This document shows, piece after piece, positions 26,999 to 34,557 of a stretch of DNA of 64,000 nt. Source of the DNA: Candidatus Rhodoferax bjergmarkensis (GTDB taxonomy: Bacteria; Pseudomonadota; Gammaproteobacteria; Burkholderiales; Burkholderiaceae_C); contig JADJFX010000003.1 in the NCBI GenBank assembly GCA_016708345.1, positions 124,001 to 188,000 of the forward strand, in the 5' to 3' direction. A model generated the notes under the pieces. That model was not told the origin of the DNA, searched no databases, and was given only the letters and a program-made list of their open reading frames with translations. Within the stretch, counting starts at the first letter, position 1, and each line of letters opens with the position of its first letter. The position numbers were made by a program, and so were the translations under genes.

Positions 26999-27175
26999 AT
27001 GTTGCTTTTTCGCTGGCTCATTCTTTTGCTGTTGCTGGGTTCCTTGGTGTCATTTGTTTTTTACACGGCGACTGGCCAGCCCAGGTTTAAGCGCTACGGT
27101 TTGCTCACCCTGAAGTGGACCCTGATTGCCGCGTTTGGTTTTTTTGGCATCCTGATTCTGGAGCGGATCGCCTGA
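26999..27175 (+). CDS. Small two-helix membrane protein downstream of lpxC
   Basis: A 58-codon frame beginning MLLFRWLILLLLLG. It has a strongly hydrophobic N-terminal helix, a short polar loop with basic residues (QPRFKRYG) and a second hydrophobic helix ending FFGILILERIA. The composition is that of a real inner-membrane protein, with two helices and positive charges in the loop. It starts 17 bases after lpxC on the same strand. Its last 126 bases overlap the 3' end of the DUF3141 gene on the opposite strand. The function is unknown. Confidence 0.6.
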   Translation: MLLFRWLILLLLLGSLVSFVFYTATGQPRFKRYGLLTLKWTLIAAFGFFGILILERIA

Positions 27176-29434
27176 AGCCGCAGCCGGGGGCTCATCACTG
27201 ACTGGGGTTTTCACTGAATCGGTCAAGCTGCGCGCCAATGCCATCACGCGCTGTGGGTCAACACCGAGCGTGCCCATCAGAAATTCGATGATTTCAGAGC
27301 GCGGGTTGGCCAGCGTTGGTTCAATCATCATGACGGCAGCCGACAGGGCCAATGCCTGTTCACGACTGGCGGTGTCTGGCAGCATGTGCTCCAGTGCATT
27401 GAGTGCTTCAACCGGCGCTGCTGCCGTGATGCGTCCTTGCGCTTTAAGCAGCGAGTTCCAGTCCGTTTTCGCACGGGAGCCGCTTTGCTCCAGAGCGGGA
27501 AGCTTCGACAACAGCCTCGCCAGGCGAAGGCTGCGCCGTTCAAACGAACCGACGGAAACCATGCCCGCCAGCACAATGCGGCAAACGGCTTCGGCAAAAC
27601 CACCCTCGGTCAGGTGTGTCAAAACCGATTCCCGGGTGATTTTCAGCTCGCGCTGGGCCCGCTCATGGGCCACTTCTGCATCCGGCTGGTCTGGCTTGAA
27701 CCAGGCACCCAGTCCACTGGGGCCATACAACTGGCGAGCCAAGGCGACCGAACGGGCATCGCGCAGATCCCTGAACTGGTCCAGACTGCGGGTGATGTGT
27801 GCAGCCATGCGTTTTTCGAGTTGCCGCAGGGGGTGATCATCGGGGATGTGGGCACGGTTGGCGCGCGCCAGCCTGGCTTGTTCGCGAATAAAAGGTGCCA
27901 ATACAAAAGCGTCAGACAGCAGCAGGCGCTGCATGCGCATGGGGTTCAGGTTGCCCAGTGCATCACCTGCCGCGCGGGTGGCAAACAACTTCACCCAGGG
28001 GCGAACCCATGATTTGTAGAGTGAGGCATTGAACTCCGAGACTTTGCTCAGGGTGGAGAAAATGGTCTCTTCTTCACGGCCCTCGGGGTTGAGGGCGCGA
28101 ATGTCTTTCATGGTGCGGTGCTCATAAGCCACCGTGTAGTCGCCGGGTTCGAGCTGTTCCCAGCGCTGGGTTTCCTTGCCGGCCTTGGCCTGCAGCTTCA
28201 TTTCATAAAGCCCGGGGGGCAGACTTTCGATCACATCCAGTGAAGTCACCAGCTGGTCATGCTCTTTGCGTGCAATATCGCCGCCCACAAAGATGCCCAG
28301 ATGGCCAACGCTCTCATGCAGCACATAAACAATGGTGCGCCCTGCTGCTGCGATGGCCCGTTCATCACCCCAGGTGTCAATGATCCAGTTCAGCGCCTGG
28401 GGTGGCGGCGTGATGTTGTCGCCCCACGAGGCAAACACGACCACCGGGGCGGTGATATTGCGCAGGTTAATCGCTTGGTCACCCGCCATCATGGTGCCGC
28501 GTGCCAGGCGATTGCCGACAAACAGGTTTTCCACAATGGACTCAATTTCGCTGCCCGTCATGCGGAAGAACCCGCCCCACCAGCGCTCAAACTCCAGGAA
28601 GCGCTCAGCTTCAGTGTCCACCGAAGACCACAAGTTGTAATACTTGTTCCACCAGGTATTGGCAGGGTTGAGTTTTTCAAAATTTTCAACCAGGTGCACA
28701 CCGTCAAAACGGTCCGCGCCCATATCGCCCGTCAGCGATGCCAGCCAGGAGCCCCCCAGTGAAGCCCCGGCATATCGCATGGGGTTGAGCTTGGAGCTGC
28801 CCGCCCAGTAGGACAAGGGGGCCCCCACAATCATCAAAGGCCCGAACAGCTCTGGCCGCAAGGCGTTGAGCGCCATCATGGCCCAGCCGGCTTGACAGTT
28901 GCCAATGACCACCGGTTTGTCGGGGCACTGGGGGTGGCGTGCAATCACTTCTTCAATGAAGCGCGCTTCGCTTTTCATCACAGTGAACAAGGTCTGCTTT
29001 TCTTCCGGCTGGGGCCGAAAAGTGATGAAGTAAACAGCATGTCCGGCGCGCATGGCCATGCCCACTTCGGAATCAAACTTGAAGCCGCCAATGCCGGGAC
29101 CATGCCCGGCACGGGGGTCCACCACCACCACGGGCCTTGTTTCGAAGTTCACCGGCATGCCGGACGGTGGCAGCAGGCGCAGCAGTGCGTAATTGCAGGG
29201 TTCGGGCAAATCGTGGCCATCGAGCACCACTTCGTGGGCAAACTTCAAAAGAGGGGGGGTGCCTTCGCCCAGATGCTCAATGTAGTTATTGCCCCGGTTG
29301 AGCAGGGTTTCCCAAAATAAAAAAGTGCGCTGTGTGGCATCGTTTAAGTAGGCAAGCGCGTCGCCAAACGCAGCCCCTGTGGGTTGGGAAACGGTTGATT
29401 CTGTTTTTTGACTTTGTTTGCGACCAGCGGCCAT
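27050..29434 (-). CDS. DUF3141 (PhaC-like alpha/beta hydrolase) protein
   Basis: A 794-residue protein with an alpha/beta-hydrolase domain related to polyhydroxyalkanoate synthases. The nucleophile elbow GNCQAGWA carries Cys180, as in PHA synthase (GxCxG), and VVVVDPRAGHGPGIGG and HESVGHLGIFVGG provide family blocks, the latter with the probable catalytic His. The C-terminal half (from about residue 400) is helical and of unknown role. No phaA, phaB or phasin gene lies nearby, so actual PHA synthesis is unproven. Its 3' end overlaps the small membrane gene on the plus strand. Confidence 0.82.
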   Translation of the reverse strand: MAAGRKQSQKTESTVSQPTGAAFGDALAYLNDATQRTFLFWETLLNRGNNYIEHLGEGTPPLLKFAHEVVLDGHDLPEPCNYALLRLLPPSGMPVNFETRPVVVVDPRAGHGPGIGGFKFDSEVGMAMRAGHAVYFITFRPQPEEKQTLFTVMKSEARFIEEVIARHPQCPDKPVVIGNCQAGWAMMALNALRPELFGPLMIVGAPLSYWAGSSKLNPMRYAGASLGGSWLASLTGDMGADRFDGVHLVENFEKLNPANTWWNKYYNLWSSVDTEAERFLEFERWWGGFFRMTGSEIESIVENLFVGNRLARGTMMAGDQAINLRNITAPVVVFASWGDNITPPPQALNWIIDTWGDERAIAAAGRTIVYVLHESVGHLGIFVGGDIARKEHDQLVTSLDVIESLPPGLYEMKLQAKAGKETQRWEQLEPGDYTVAYEHRTMKDIRALNPEGREEETIFSTLSKVSEFNASLYKSWVRPWVKLFATRAAGDALGNLNPMRMQRLLLSDAFVLAPFIREQARLARANRAHIPDDHPLRQLEKRMAAHITRSLDQFRDLRDARSVALARQLYGPSGLGAWFKPDQPDAEVAHERAQRELKITRESVLTHLTEGGFAEAVCRIVLAGMVSVGSFERRSLRLARLLSKLPALEQSGSRAKTDWNSLLKAQGRITAAAPVEALNALEHMLPDTASREQALALSAAVMMIEPTLANPRSEIIEFLMGTLGVDPQRVMALARSLTDSVKTPVSDEPPAAASGDPLQNQDAKKTKRGNQGPLQGEQTVALKPGLASRRVKNK

Positions 29435-29500
29435 GTCTCACTCCTGAACAAGATGCGCTATTGTCCACGTATCGCAGCACCCGCCGCCCCAACTTTCACG

Positions 29501-30631
29501 TTAACGGTTTGTTTTTTGGTCGTAAAGCCGGTCAACCGAAACCCGAACCCTGATCAGTTCTTCCGCCACTGTGGCTGCAATGGCATTTGCAGGGGTGGAT
29601 GTATCGCGCCGCACCGGCTGTGTGAGCGAATCACCATTTTTGTTGGTAATGGCCGCCACAATGGGCGCGTTGGCCGATGCGCCGCGTTGCACCACGATGG
29701 CAACTTCACCACTGGCCAGCCTGACATAGCAGCCCGGCGGGTAGATGCCAAACTCCTTGATGACCAACGCCGCCAGCGGGTCGCCACCGCTGTGGGTAAA
29801 CAGGTCGCGGGCGGCGCGGTGTGCCGGTTGGGGTGTGCGCCCGGCACGGGGGCTGTGCTTGGCGGTAAAAGTGTCCACAAAATTCAGCAGGCGGGACATT
29901 TCAGTCGAGTCGGTTAACCCAAGGGGGTATCCCTTTCCGTCACGCCGTTCGTGGTGTTGCTCCACGGTGGTTAACCAATCGACATCCGCCAAACCGGCGT
30001 CACGCAGCATGGTGGCGCTGACAGTCGGGTGCTCGGCAATCACCTGGCGCTCAGCGTCCGAGGGTTTAAGCGTGCGAATGGCCAGGTTGTTTTGCAGCTC
30101 CAGCATGGAGATGTTCATGGTCAGGGCAGCCCCCAATACGCTGTAACGCTTGGGCTCGGGCCAGCCAAGACGGCGGGTCAGCAGGCTGCAAAGTGCGGCG
30201 GAGTGCAGTGCGTGCACCACACTGTAATTGGCCACCCGCTTGTAGTCGTGGCGCAAGATCAAAAAAATCAGCAGGTCCACGTTGCCGTCGGCAAGGGCCG
30301 CAATGGACACAACGGACTCGCGCACCTTTTGTAAAAAATTCGGTTCGGTGGAAGACTTGAGCAAGGTGCCAAGCCGGTTTTCAAGGCCGGACCAGCGCCC
30401 ACTCATGCTCTCGTCTTTGGGGGCTTCGGCTCGGTTGGCGGCTGCTGCTGCGGCGATTTCGGCAGCGTCGATGAACATGCCGCGGTCGAGCAATGTCTGT
30501 ACCGCTCGTTCATCTGCCAGCACATGGCCTTTGGCCAGCAACAAGGTTCCGTTGGCGTCGCGCACACTCCAAGCTAGTGTCACGCCAGGGTAAAGCAAAT
30601 GGCTGACTTGCGAAAGCGATACCAGTTTCAT
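29501..30631 (-). CDS. HD-GYP-type protein with degenerate active site
   Basis: 376 residues. The region from about residue 115 to 270 aligns with HD-GYP cyclic-di-GMP phosphodiesterases: the GYP block HHERRDGKGYPLGL is intact, and SVVHALHSAALCSLLTRRLG and AEHPTVSATMLRDAG match flanking helices. The metal-binding HD pair is lost: the usual LLHDIGK appears as LTMNISM. Catalysis is therefore unlikely, and a binding or scaffold role is more probable. An N-terminal regulatory segment and a C-terminal beta-rich tail flank the domain. It lies 66 bases upstream of the DUF3141 gene on the same strand. Confidence 0.75.
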   Translation of the reverse strand: MKLVSLSQVSHLLYPGVTLAWSVRDANGTLLLAKGHVLADERAVQTLLDRGMFIDAAEIAAAAAANRAEAPKDESMSGRWSGLENRLGTLLKSSTEPNFLQKVRESVVSIAALADGNVDLLIFLILRHDYKRVANYSVVHALHSAALCSLLTRRLGWPEPKRYSVLGAALTMNISMLELQNNLAIRTLKPSDAERQVIAEHPTVSATMLRDAGLADVDWLTTVEQHHERRDGKGYPLGLTDSTEMSRLLNFVDTFTAKHSPRAGRTPQPAHRAARDLFTHSGGDPLAALVIKEFGIYPPGCYVRLASGEVAIVVQRGASANAPIVAAITNKNGDSLTQPVRRDTSTPANAIAATVAEELIRVRVSVDRLYDQKTNR

Positions 30632-30963
30632 ACAGAGTCACACATCAAAAAATATGCAGCAACTGCGCCGTCATTAAAAATCTCAGGTTGGTCAAAAAAA
30701 TTGCAATATGTCACTATGCAGTTCACCTTGCCCTTTGCATTAACCCTGCAGAAAATGAGGCACTGCAAAACAGCATGGCATCAAAATTAGTAGCAAAATA
30801 TCTTTTGCACAAGCCGCATTCCAATCACTGCAGGGTAAAAAAGCTTTTAGCGCAGGTCTTGCTATCGGTCAAGATAGATCTCGTGAATGACGTTAAATGG
30901 CAACGCCTAAACCCTTGGTCTGGCTTCTGCGGATCGGCGCGAGGAGCACGGAGTTGGGGCCGT
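30632..30963. other. Intergenic region without recognisable gene
   Basis: About 330 AT-richer bases between the HD-GYP gene (which starts at 30631 and reads away) and the 3' end of the transferase operon. Frames here are short and without protein-like composition. It should contain the HD-GYP promoter; TTGCAATATG-type AT-rich stretches are present but no convincing -35/-10 pair was identified. Confidence 0.5.
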
Positions 30964-31590
30964 TCAGTGAGGGCTCAAGGGGGCAGTCCAAGCCATGTCA
31001 AGCCATTGCAAATCGGCGGGTTCGTCAATGTCTTGCAATGGGGGGAATGTTTGCACCGACCAGTTGATGTGCTGCAGTCGCCCCAAAGTCTCAACGGCCA
31101 CGGTGTTGGTGCTCCAGGGCATGTGTTCGAACAAAACTGCGTCAAAGCGCTTCAAGCCCAGCAAAACGTAGCCGCCGTCGGTGCTGGGGATCAGTGTGGC
31201 ATCGTGCTCTTCCAGCCCCGCCGCTGCGGCTTGCAGGTGCGTGGCGCTCAGCGCAGGGCAGTCGGTGCCAATCAGCAGCACGCGCTCACATTGCATCACC
31301 GTGCGCGCGGCAGCATCGGCCATGCGCGCGCCAAGATCGCCAGCGCATTGCGTGCTCCATGCCACATGGCTTGGCACCGCCAGTGCTCGCCACGCCGCAT
31401 CCGTTGGCTCTGGCACAACACACAGCTCAACCGGGCCCAGCTGGGCGGCAAGGGCGGTTTGCAGAGTTGAATAAAACATGCGCTGCGCCAGTGCGGCGGC
31501 CCCTTGCGCGCCCAGCGCTGGAATCAGGCGCGTTTTGGCGAAACCCGCCAGCGGCGCTTTGGCGATGATGACAATGCGCGTTGCGCTCAC
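30964..31590 (-). CDS. TIGR04282-type (DUF2064) CofC-like nucleotidyl/glycosyltransferase
   Basis: 208 residues from GTG 31590, which overlaps the stop of the upstream glycosyltransferase (GTGA); the frame extends further upstream but the longer reading runs inside that gene. Conserved blocks are RIVIIAKAPLAGFAKTRLIP (nucleotide-binding start), LIGTDCPAL (metal/nucleotide Asp) and IPSTDGGYVLLGL. The family occurs with TIGR04283 glycosyltransferases and ArsS-like radical SAM proteins, exactly as here. Substrate unknown. Confidence 0.85.
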   Translation of the reverse strand: MSATRIVIIAKAPLAGFAKTRLIPALGAQGAAALAQRMFYSTLQTALAAQLGPVELCVVPEPTDAAWRALAVPSHVAWSTQCAGDLGARMADAAARTVMQCERVLLIGTDCPALSATHLQAAAAGLEEHDATLIPSTDGGYVLLGLKRFDAVLFEHMPWSTNTVAVETLGRLQHINWSVQTFPPLQDIDEPADLQWLDMAWTAPLSPH

Positions 31591-32258
31591 CGGTAGGCCT
31601 GCGCCAGCTCTGTGGCCGACTGACCGCGCCAGTAGGCCCAGCGCAAACGCCACATCAGAAAAATGGTGCGCCAAACGCCGCGCGTTTCCCAGCGCCGGCC
31701 GGAGGTGGTAACTTTGCAGCGCAGGCACACCGGGGGTGACAGTCGTTTCAAACGCAGGGACATTTCGATGTCTTCCATCAGGGGCTGTTCTGGAAAACCG
31801 CCCACGGCGTCAAAAGCCTGGCGCGTCATGAACATGGCTTGGTCGCCGGTGGCCATGCCAGACCAGCGTGAGCGCCGGTTCATCATCCAGGCCACCACCT
31901 TGAGCATCAGAGCTTGCCCCGCAATCACCACATCAAAACGCCCCCAGCAGCGCCCGCCTTGCAGAGCCAGGCGGACCTGCGCCACGGCATCTGGCGGCAA
32001 CTGGGTGTCTGCGTGCAGGAATAAAAAGATGTCGCCGGTGGCACTCGCGGCCCCCGCATTCATTTGGTGGGCGCGGCCGCGTTCACTGCGAACCACCCGC
32101 CACCCTGCGCGCTCGGCCAGGCTGGCCGTGTGGTCTTGGCTGCCGCCATCGACCAGCAACACGTCAACACCGTCTTGCATCAGCGTGGCCAGCTGCGCCA
32201 TCAGGGCTGGCAAAGCGGCTGACTCGTTGAGCACCGGGATGATGATGGACAGCTTCAC
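31587..32258 (-). CDS. TIGR04283-type family 2 glycosyltransferase
   Basis: A 223-residue GT-A glycosyltransferase. It begins with LSIIIPVLNESAALPAL, has the nucleotide-sugar Asp region LLVDGGSQDHT, the DxD-type segment FLHADTQLP and an acceptor-side ATGDQAMFMTR...MEDIEMSLRL. No membrane domain except a mildly hydrophobic C-terminal helix. It is in a tight operon after the ArsS-type gene (15-base gap) and overlaps the DUF2064 gene by four bases. Confidence 0.88.
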   Translation of the reverse strand: MKLSIIIPVLNESAALPALMAQLATLMQDGVDVLLVDGGSQDHTASLAERAGWRVVRSERGRAHQMNAGAASATGDIFLFLHADTQLPPDAVAQVRLALQGGRCWGRFDVVIAGQALMLKVVAWMMNRRSRWSGMATGDQAMFMTRQAFDAVGGFPEQPLMEDIEMSLRLKRLSPPVCLRCKVTTSGRRWETRGVWRTIFLMWRLRWAYWRGQSATELAQAYR

Positions 32259-32273
32259 AGTTTAATGCCGCAC

Positions 32274-33257
32274 TCAGTCATGCAAGGCACCGCCGCAGCT
32301 GCTGCCCTGGCCGGCTGTGCAGCCATAACAATGCTCGGCCACCCGGATGGGCCGCCCGGCCAAGTCCTTGTGCAACAGATCACGCAAGTGAGGTGGGTTC
32401 GCAGTCATCCCTTGGGTTGATTCAAAGTCAGGCAGCGCCAGCCCCAACTGCTGGTTGAAATCGCAATCGAACAAATACCCTTGCCAGCACACGCTGACCA
32501 GACTGCGACACATCACGTTGCCCAAGTTGGCGCTGGCGAAATTTTCTTTCAACAGCCGCAGGTAGTCGTTGAATTGGCCCTTGGAGATCAGCGTGGAGCC
32601 AAAGCGCTGGATGGGCATATTGGCCAGCGCGAACAGTTCATTGAACACGATGCCAAAGTGCTGCAACAGCTCACGCTTGTAGTCGGCCTGCAGTTTGACC
32701 TGATCGGGCGGCAGGCTGGGGCCTTGCGGGTTGTAGACCAGATTGAGCACAAGACCCGAACCATCCACGCCGTAACCCAGCTGGTTCAGCTTTTGCAGTG
32801 CTGCAATGCTTTTGTCAAACACGCCCTCACCGCGCTGCTTGTCCACGTTGGCGACCGAATAGCAGGGCAGGGAGGCAACAACCTCGACCTGGTTCGCTGC
32901 TAAAAACGCCGCGAGATCGTGCTGGCCGGGTTCGAACAAGATGGTCAGGTTGCAGCGGTCAATGACCTTGACCCCCAAGGCCCGCGCCTGGCGCACCAGT
33001 GGCCTGAAGCCTTCGTGCAGCTCCGGTGCGCCGCCGGTGAGGTCCAGCACCTGGATGTTGCGCACCTTGAGCACCTCGGGAATCAGCGCCAGCGTGTCGG
33101 CCTCCATCATTTCCTTGCGGTTGGGGCCGGCGTTAACGTGACAGTGCAAACAGCTTTGGTTGCAGCGGTAGCCCAGGTTGACCTGCAGCGTTGTGAGCTG
33201 AGAACGTTTCAAGGCAGGGAATTTGCTTGCCTGAAGTAAAGGCAAAGTGGCGTGCAT
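32274..33257 (-). CDS. arsS: ArsS-type radical SAM/Cys-rich protein
   Basis: A 327-residue radical SAM enzyme. The 4Fe-4S motif CNQSCLHC (CxxxCxxC, about residues 33-40) is followed by DLTGGAPEL. The C-terminal Cys-rich tail HCYGCTAGQGSSCGGAL is diagnostic of the ArsS/rSAM-SeCys family, some members of which have selenocysteine in the tail; here it is Cys. ArsS adds deoxyadenosyl to methylated arsenic in arsenosugar synthesis. No arsM methyltransferase is nearby, so the actual substrate is open. First gene of a three-gene minus-strand operon. Confidence 0.85.
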   Translation of the reverse strand: MHATLPLLQASKFPALKRSQLTTLQVNLGYRCNQSCLHCHVNAGPNRKEMMEADTLALIPEVLKVRNIQVLDLTGGAPELHEGFRPLVRQARALGVKVIDRCNLTILFEPGQHDLAAFLAANQVEVVASLPCYSVANVDKQRGEGVFDKSIAALQKLNQLGYGVDGSGLVLNLVYNPQGPSLPPDQVKLQADYKRELLQHFGIVFNELFALANMPIQRFGSTLISKGQFNDYLRLLKENFASANLGNVMCRSLVSVCWQGYLFDCDFNQQLGLALPDFESTQGMTANPPHLRDLLHKDLAGRPIRVAEHCYGCTAGQGSSCGGALHD

Positions 33258-33471
33258 GGCAATCCTTGGTGGGGAATTAACGGTCGGTGTAATGGACTCT
33301 TGGTCGCACAGTGGAGGGAATCCTTACGCCGGGCCTGAAATTATTGTTCATTTGCGTTGGTGGTGTGTGCTGCAAGGGCATGACCGCAGCCTCGTACACT
33401 TGCCGCGCAGGGCGTTCAGCAAGGGCGGCTGTTCTTGGGATGCAAGACTCAACTTCAGGAAGGAATTCGAA

Positions 33472-34338
33472 ATGCTAAAAGCTTTGGTGGGCGTTATGGG
33501 CGGAAGTGGCCTTTACCAGATGGATGAATTGCAGCATGCGCAAGAGCACCAGCTCGATACCCCTTTTGGCAAACCCTCTGATGTGGTGGTAACAGGCGAG
33601 GTCGATGGTGTGGCCGTGGCCTTTCTGGCGCGCCATGGCCGTGGCCATCGGCTCATCCCTTCTGAAGTGCCATACCGGGCCAATATCTATGCCCTCAAGC
33701 AACTCGGTGTGCGCTACCTGATCTCGCTTTCGGCGGTGGGGTCCTTGCGCGAAGAGCTTCGCCCGCTGGACATGGTGCTGCCCGACCAGTTTATTGACCT
33801 GACCAAGCGCCGTGACAGCACCTTTTTTGGCAATGGCGCGGTAGCGCACGCATCCATGGCGCAGCCCGTTTGTGCGAACCTGGCGGACGTGCTGGCGCGA
33901 TCCATCACCGACGCAGGTCTGAGTGATGCCATACGGTTGCACCGGGGCGGCAGCTATCTGTGTATTGAAGGCCCTCAGTTTTCAACCCTGGCCGAGTCCA
34001 ACTGGTACCGCAGCATGGGTGCCAGCGTGATCGGCATGACCAATATGCCCGAGGCTAGGCTGGCGCGCGAGGCGCAAATGGCCTACGCCACGCTGGCCAT
34101 GGTGACCGATTACGACTGCTGGCACCCCAAAGAAGCCCATGTCACGGCAGATTCCGCGCTGGCCAACCTGTTCAAAAACGCCGGCCATGCCCAGCGCATC
34201 GTAGCGGCTGCGATCCGCACGTTGGGCCGGGAGCAGCCAAGCTCGGCTGCGCACATCGCCTTGCAGTCAGCGCTGGTAACGCAGCCCTCAAGCATGGCAC
34301 CCGAGGTGCTGGCGCGGCTGCAGGTGCTGTGGGAATAG
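33472..34338 (+). CDS. mtnP: MTAP-family S-methyl-5'-thioadenosine/thioinosine phosphorylase
   Basis: 288 residues from ATG 33472, with the ribosome-binding site AGGAAGG 12 bases upstream; the open frame extends much further upstream without family similarity. Conserved blocks include GVMGGSGLY, the phosphate-binding ARHGRGHRLIPSEVPYRAN, GSLREELRPLDMVLPDQF, and the base-binding IGMTNMPEARLAREA...VTDYDCWH. It cleaves methylthioadenosine (or methylthioinosine in some gammaproteobacteria) in methionine salvage. It is slightly longer than usual at the C-terminus, and a dispersed-repeat copy lies 27 bases downstream. Confidence 0.9.
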   Translation: MLKALVGVMGGSGLYQMDELQHAQEHQLDTPFGKPSDVVVTGEVDGVAVAFLARHGRGHRLIPSEVPYRANIYALKQLGVRYLISLSAVGSLREELRPLDMVLPDQFIDLTKRRDSTFFGNGAVAHASMAQPVCANLADVLARSITDAGLSDAIRLHRGGSYLCIEGPQFSTLAESNWYRSMGASVIGMTNMPEARLAREAQMAYATLAMVTDYDCWHPKEAHVTADSALANLFKNAGHAQRIVAAAIRTLGREQPSSAAHIALQSALVTQPSSMAPEVLARLQVLWE

Positions 34339-34365
34339 TTCTGGGGCTGGTTTTGGATGTCTTTT

Positions 34366-34424
34366 TGCTATTAAACAAGTAGCTGCTCGCGCACATTCCA
34401 CGTGCGCAAACGGCCGATTTGACC
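34366..34424 (+). repeat. Dispersed hairpin repeat, copy 5 (left flank of accessory island)
   Basis: TGCTATTAAACAAGTAGC forms a first imperfect stem; then GCGCA (34389-34393), nine bases, TGCGC (34403-34407) and the 3' block GGCCGATTTGACC. It is intergenic, between mtnP and the DUF499 stop, and is one of the best-preserved copies. Confidence 0.85.
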
Positions 34425-34557
34425 ATTGAAATTTTCGGAAAACGCCCCTGCAGGGTTGCCGCTGCCAGCGGGCAAAGTCTGGCCTAGTGGCTCTTGCCGG
34501 AAAAATTTTTGCATTCCGCATCTGTGCATCGAGGCACAAGATGACGTCTGCCACTGA

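Noticed and set aside
30785..30830. Inverted TTGCTACTAATTTTGATGC-like segment in the intergenic region
   Set aside because: Matches only the first part of the repeat and lacks the hairpin core.
34288..34554. Minus-strand frame of 88 residues just downstream of DUF499
   Set aside because: It runs through the intergenic repeat into the mtnP 3' end and has no protein-like pattern.
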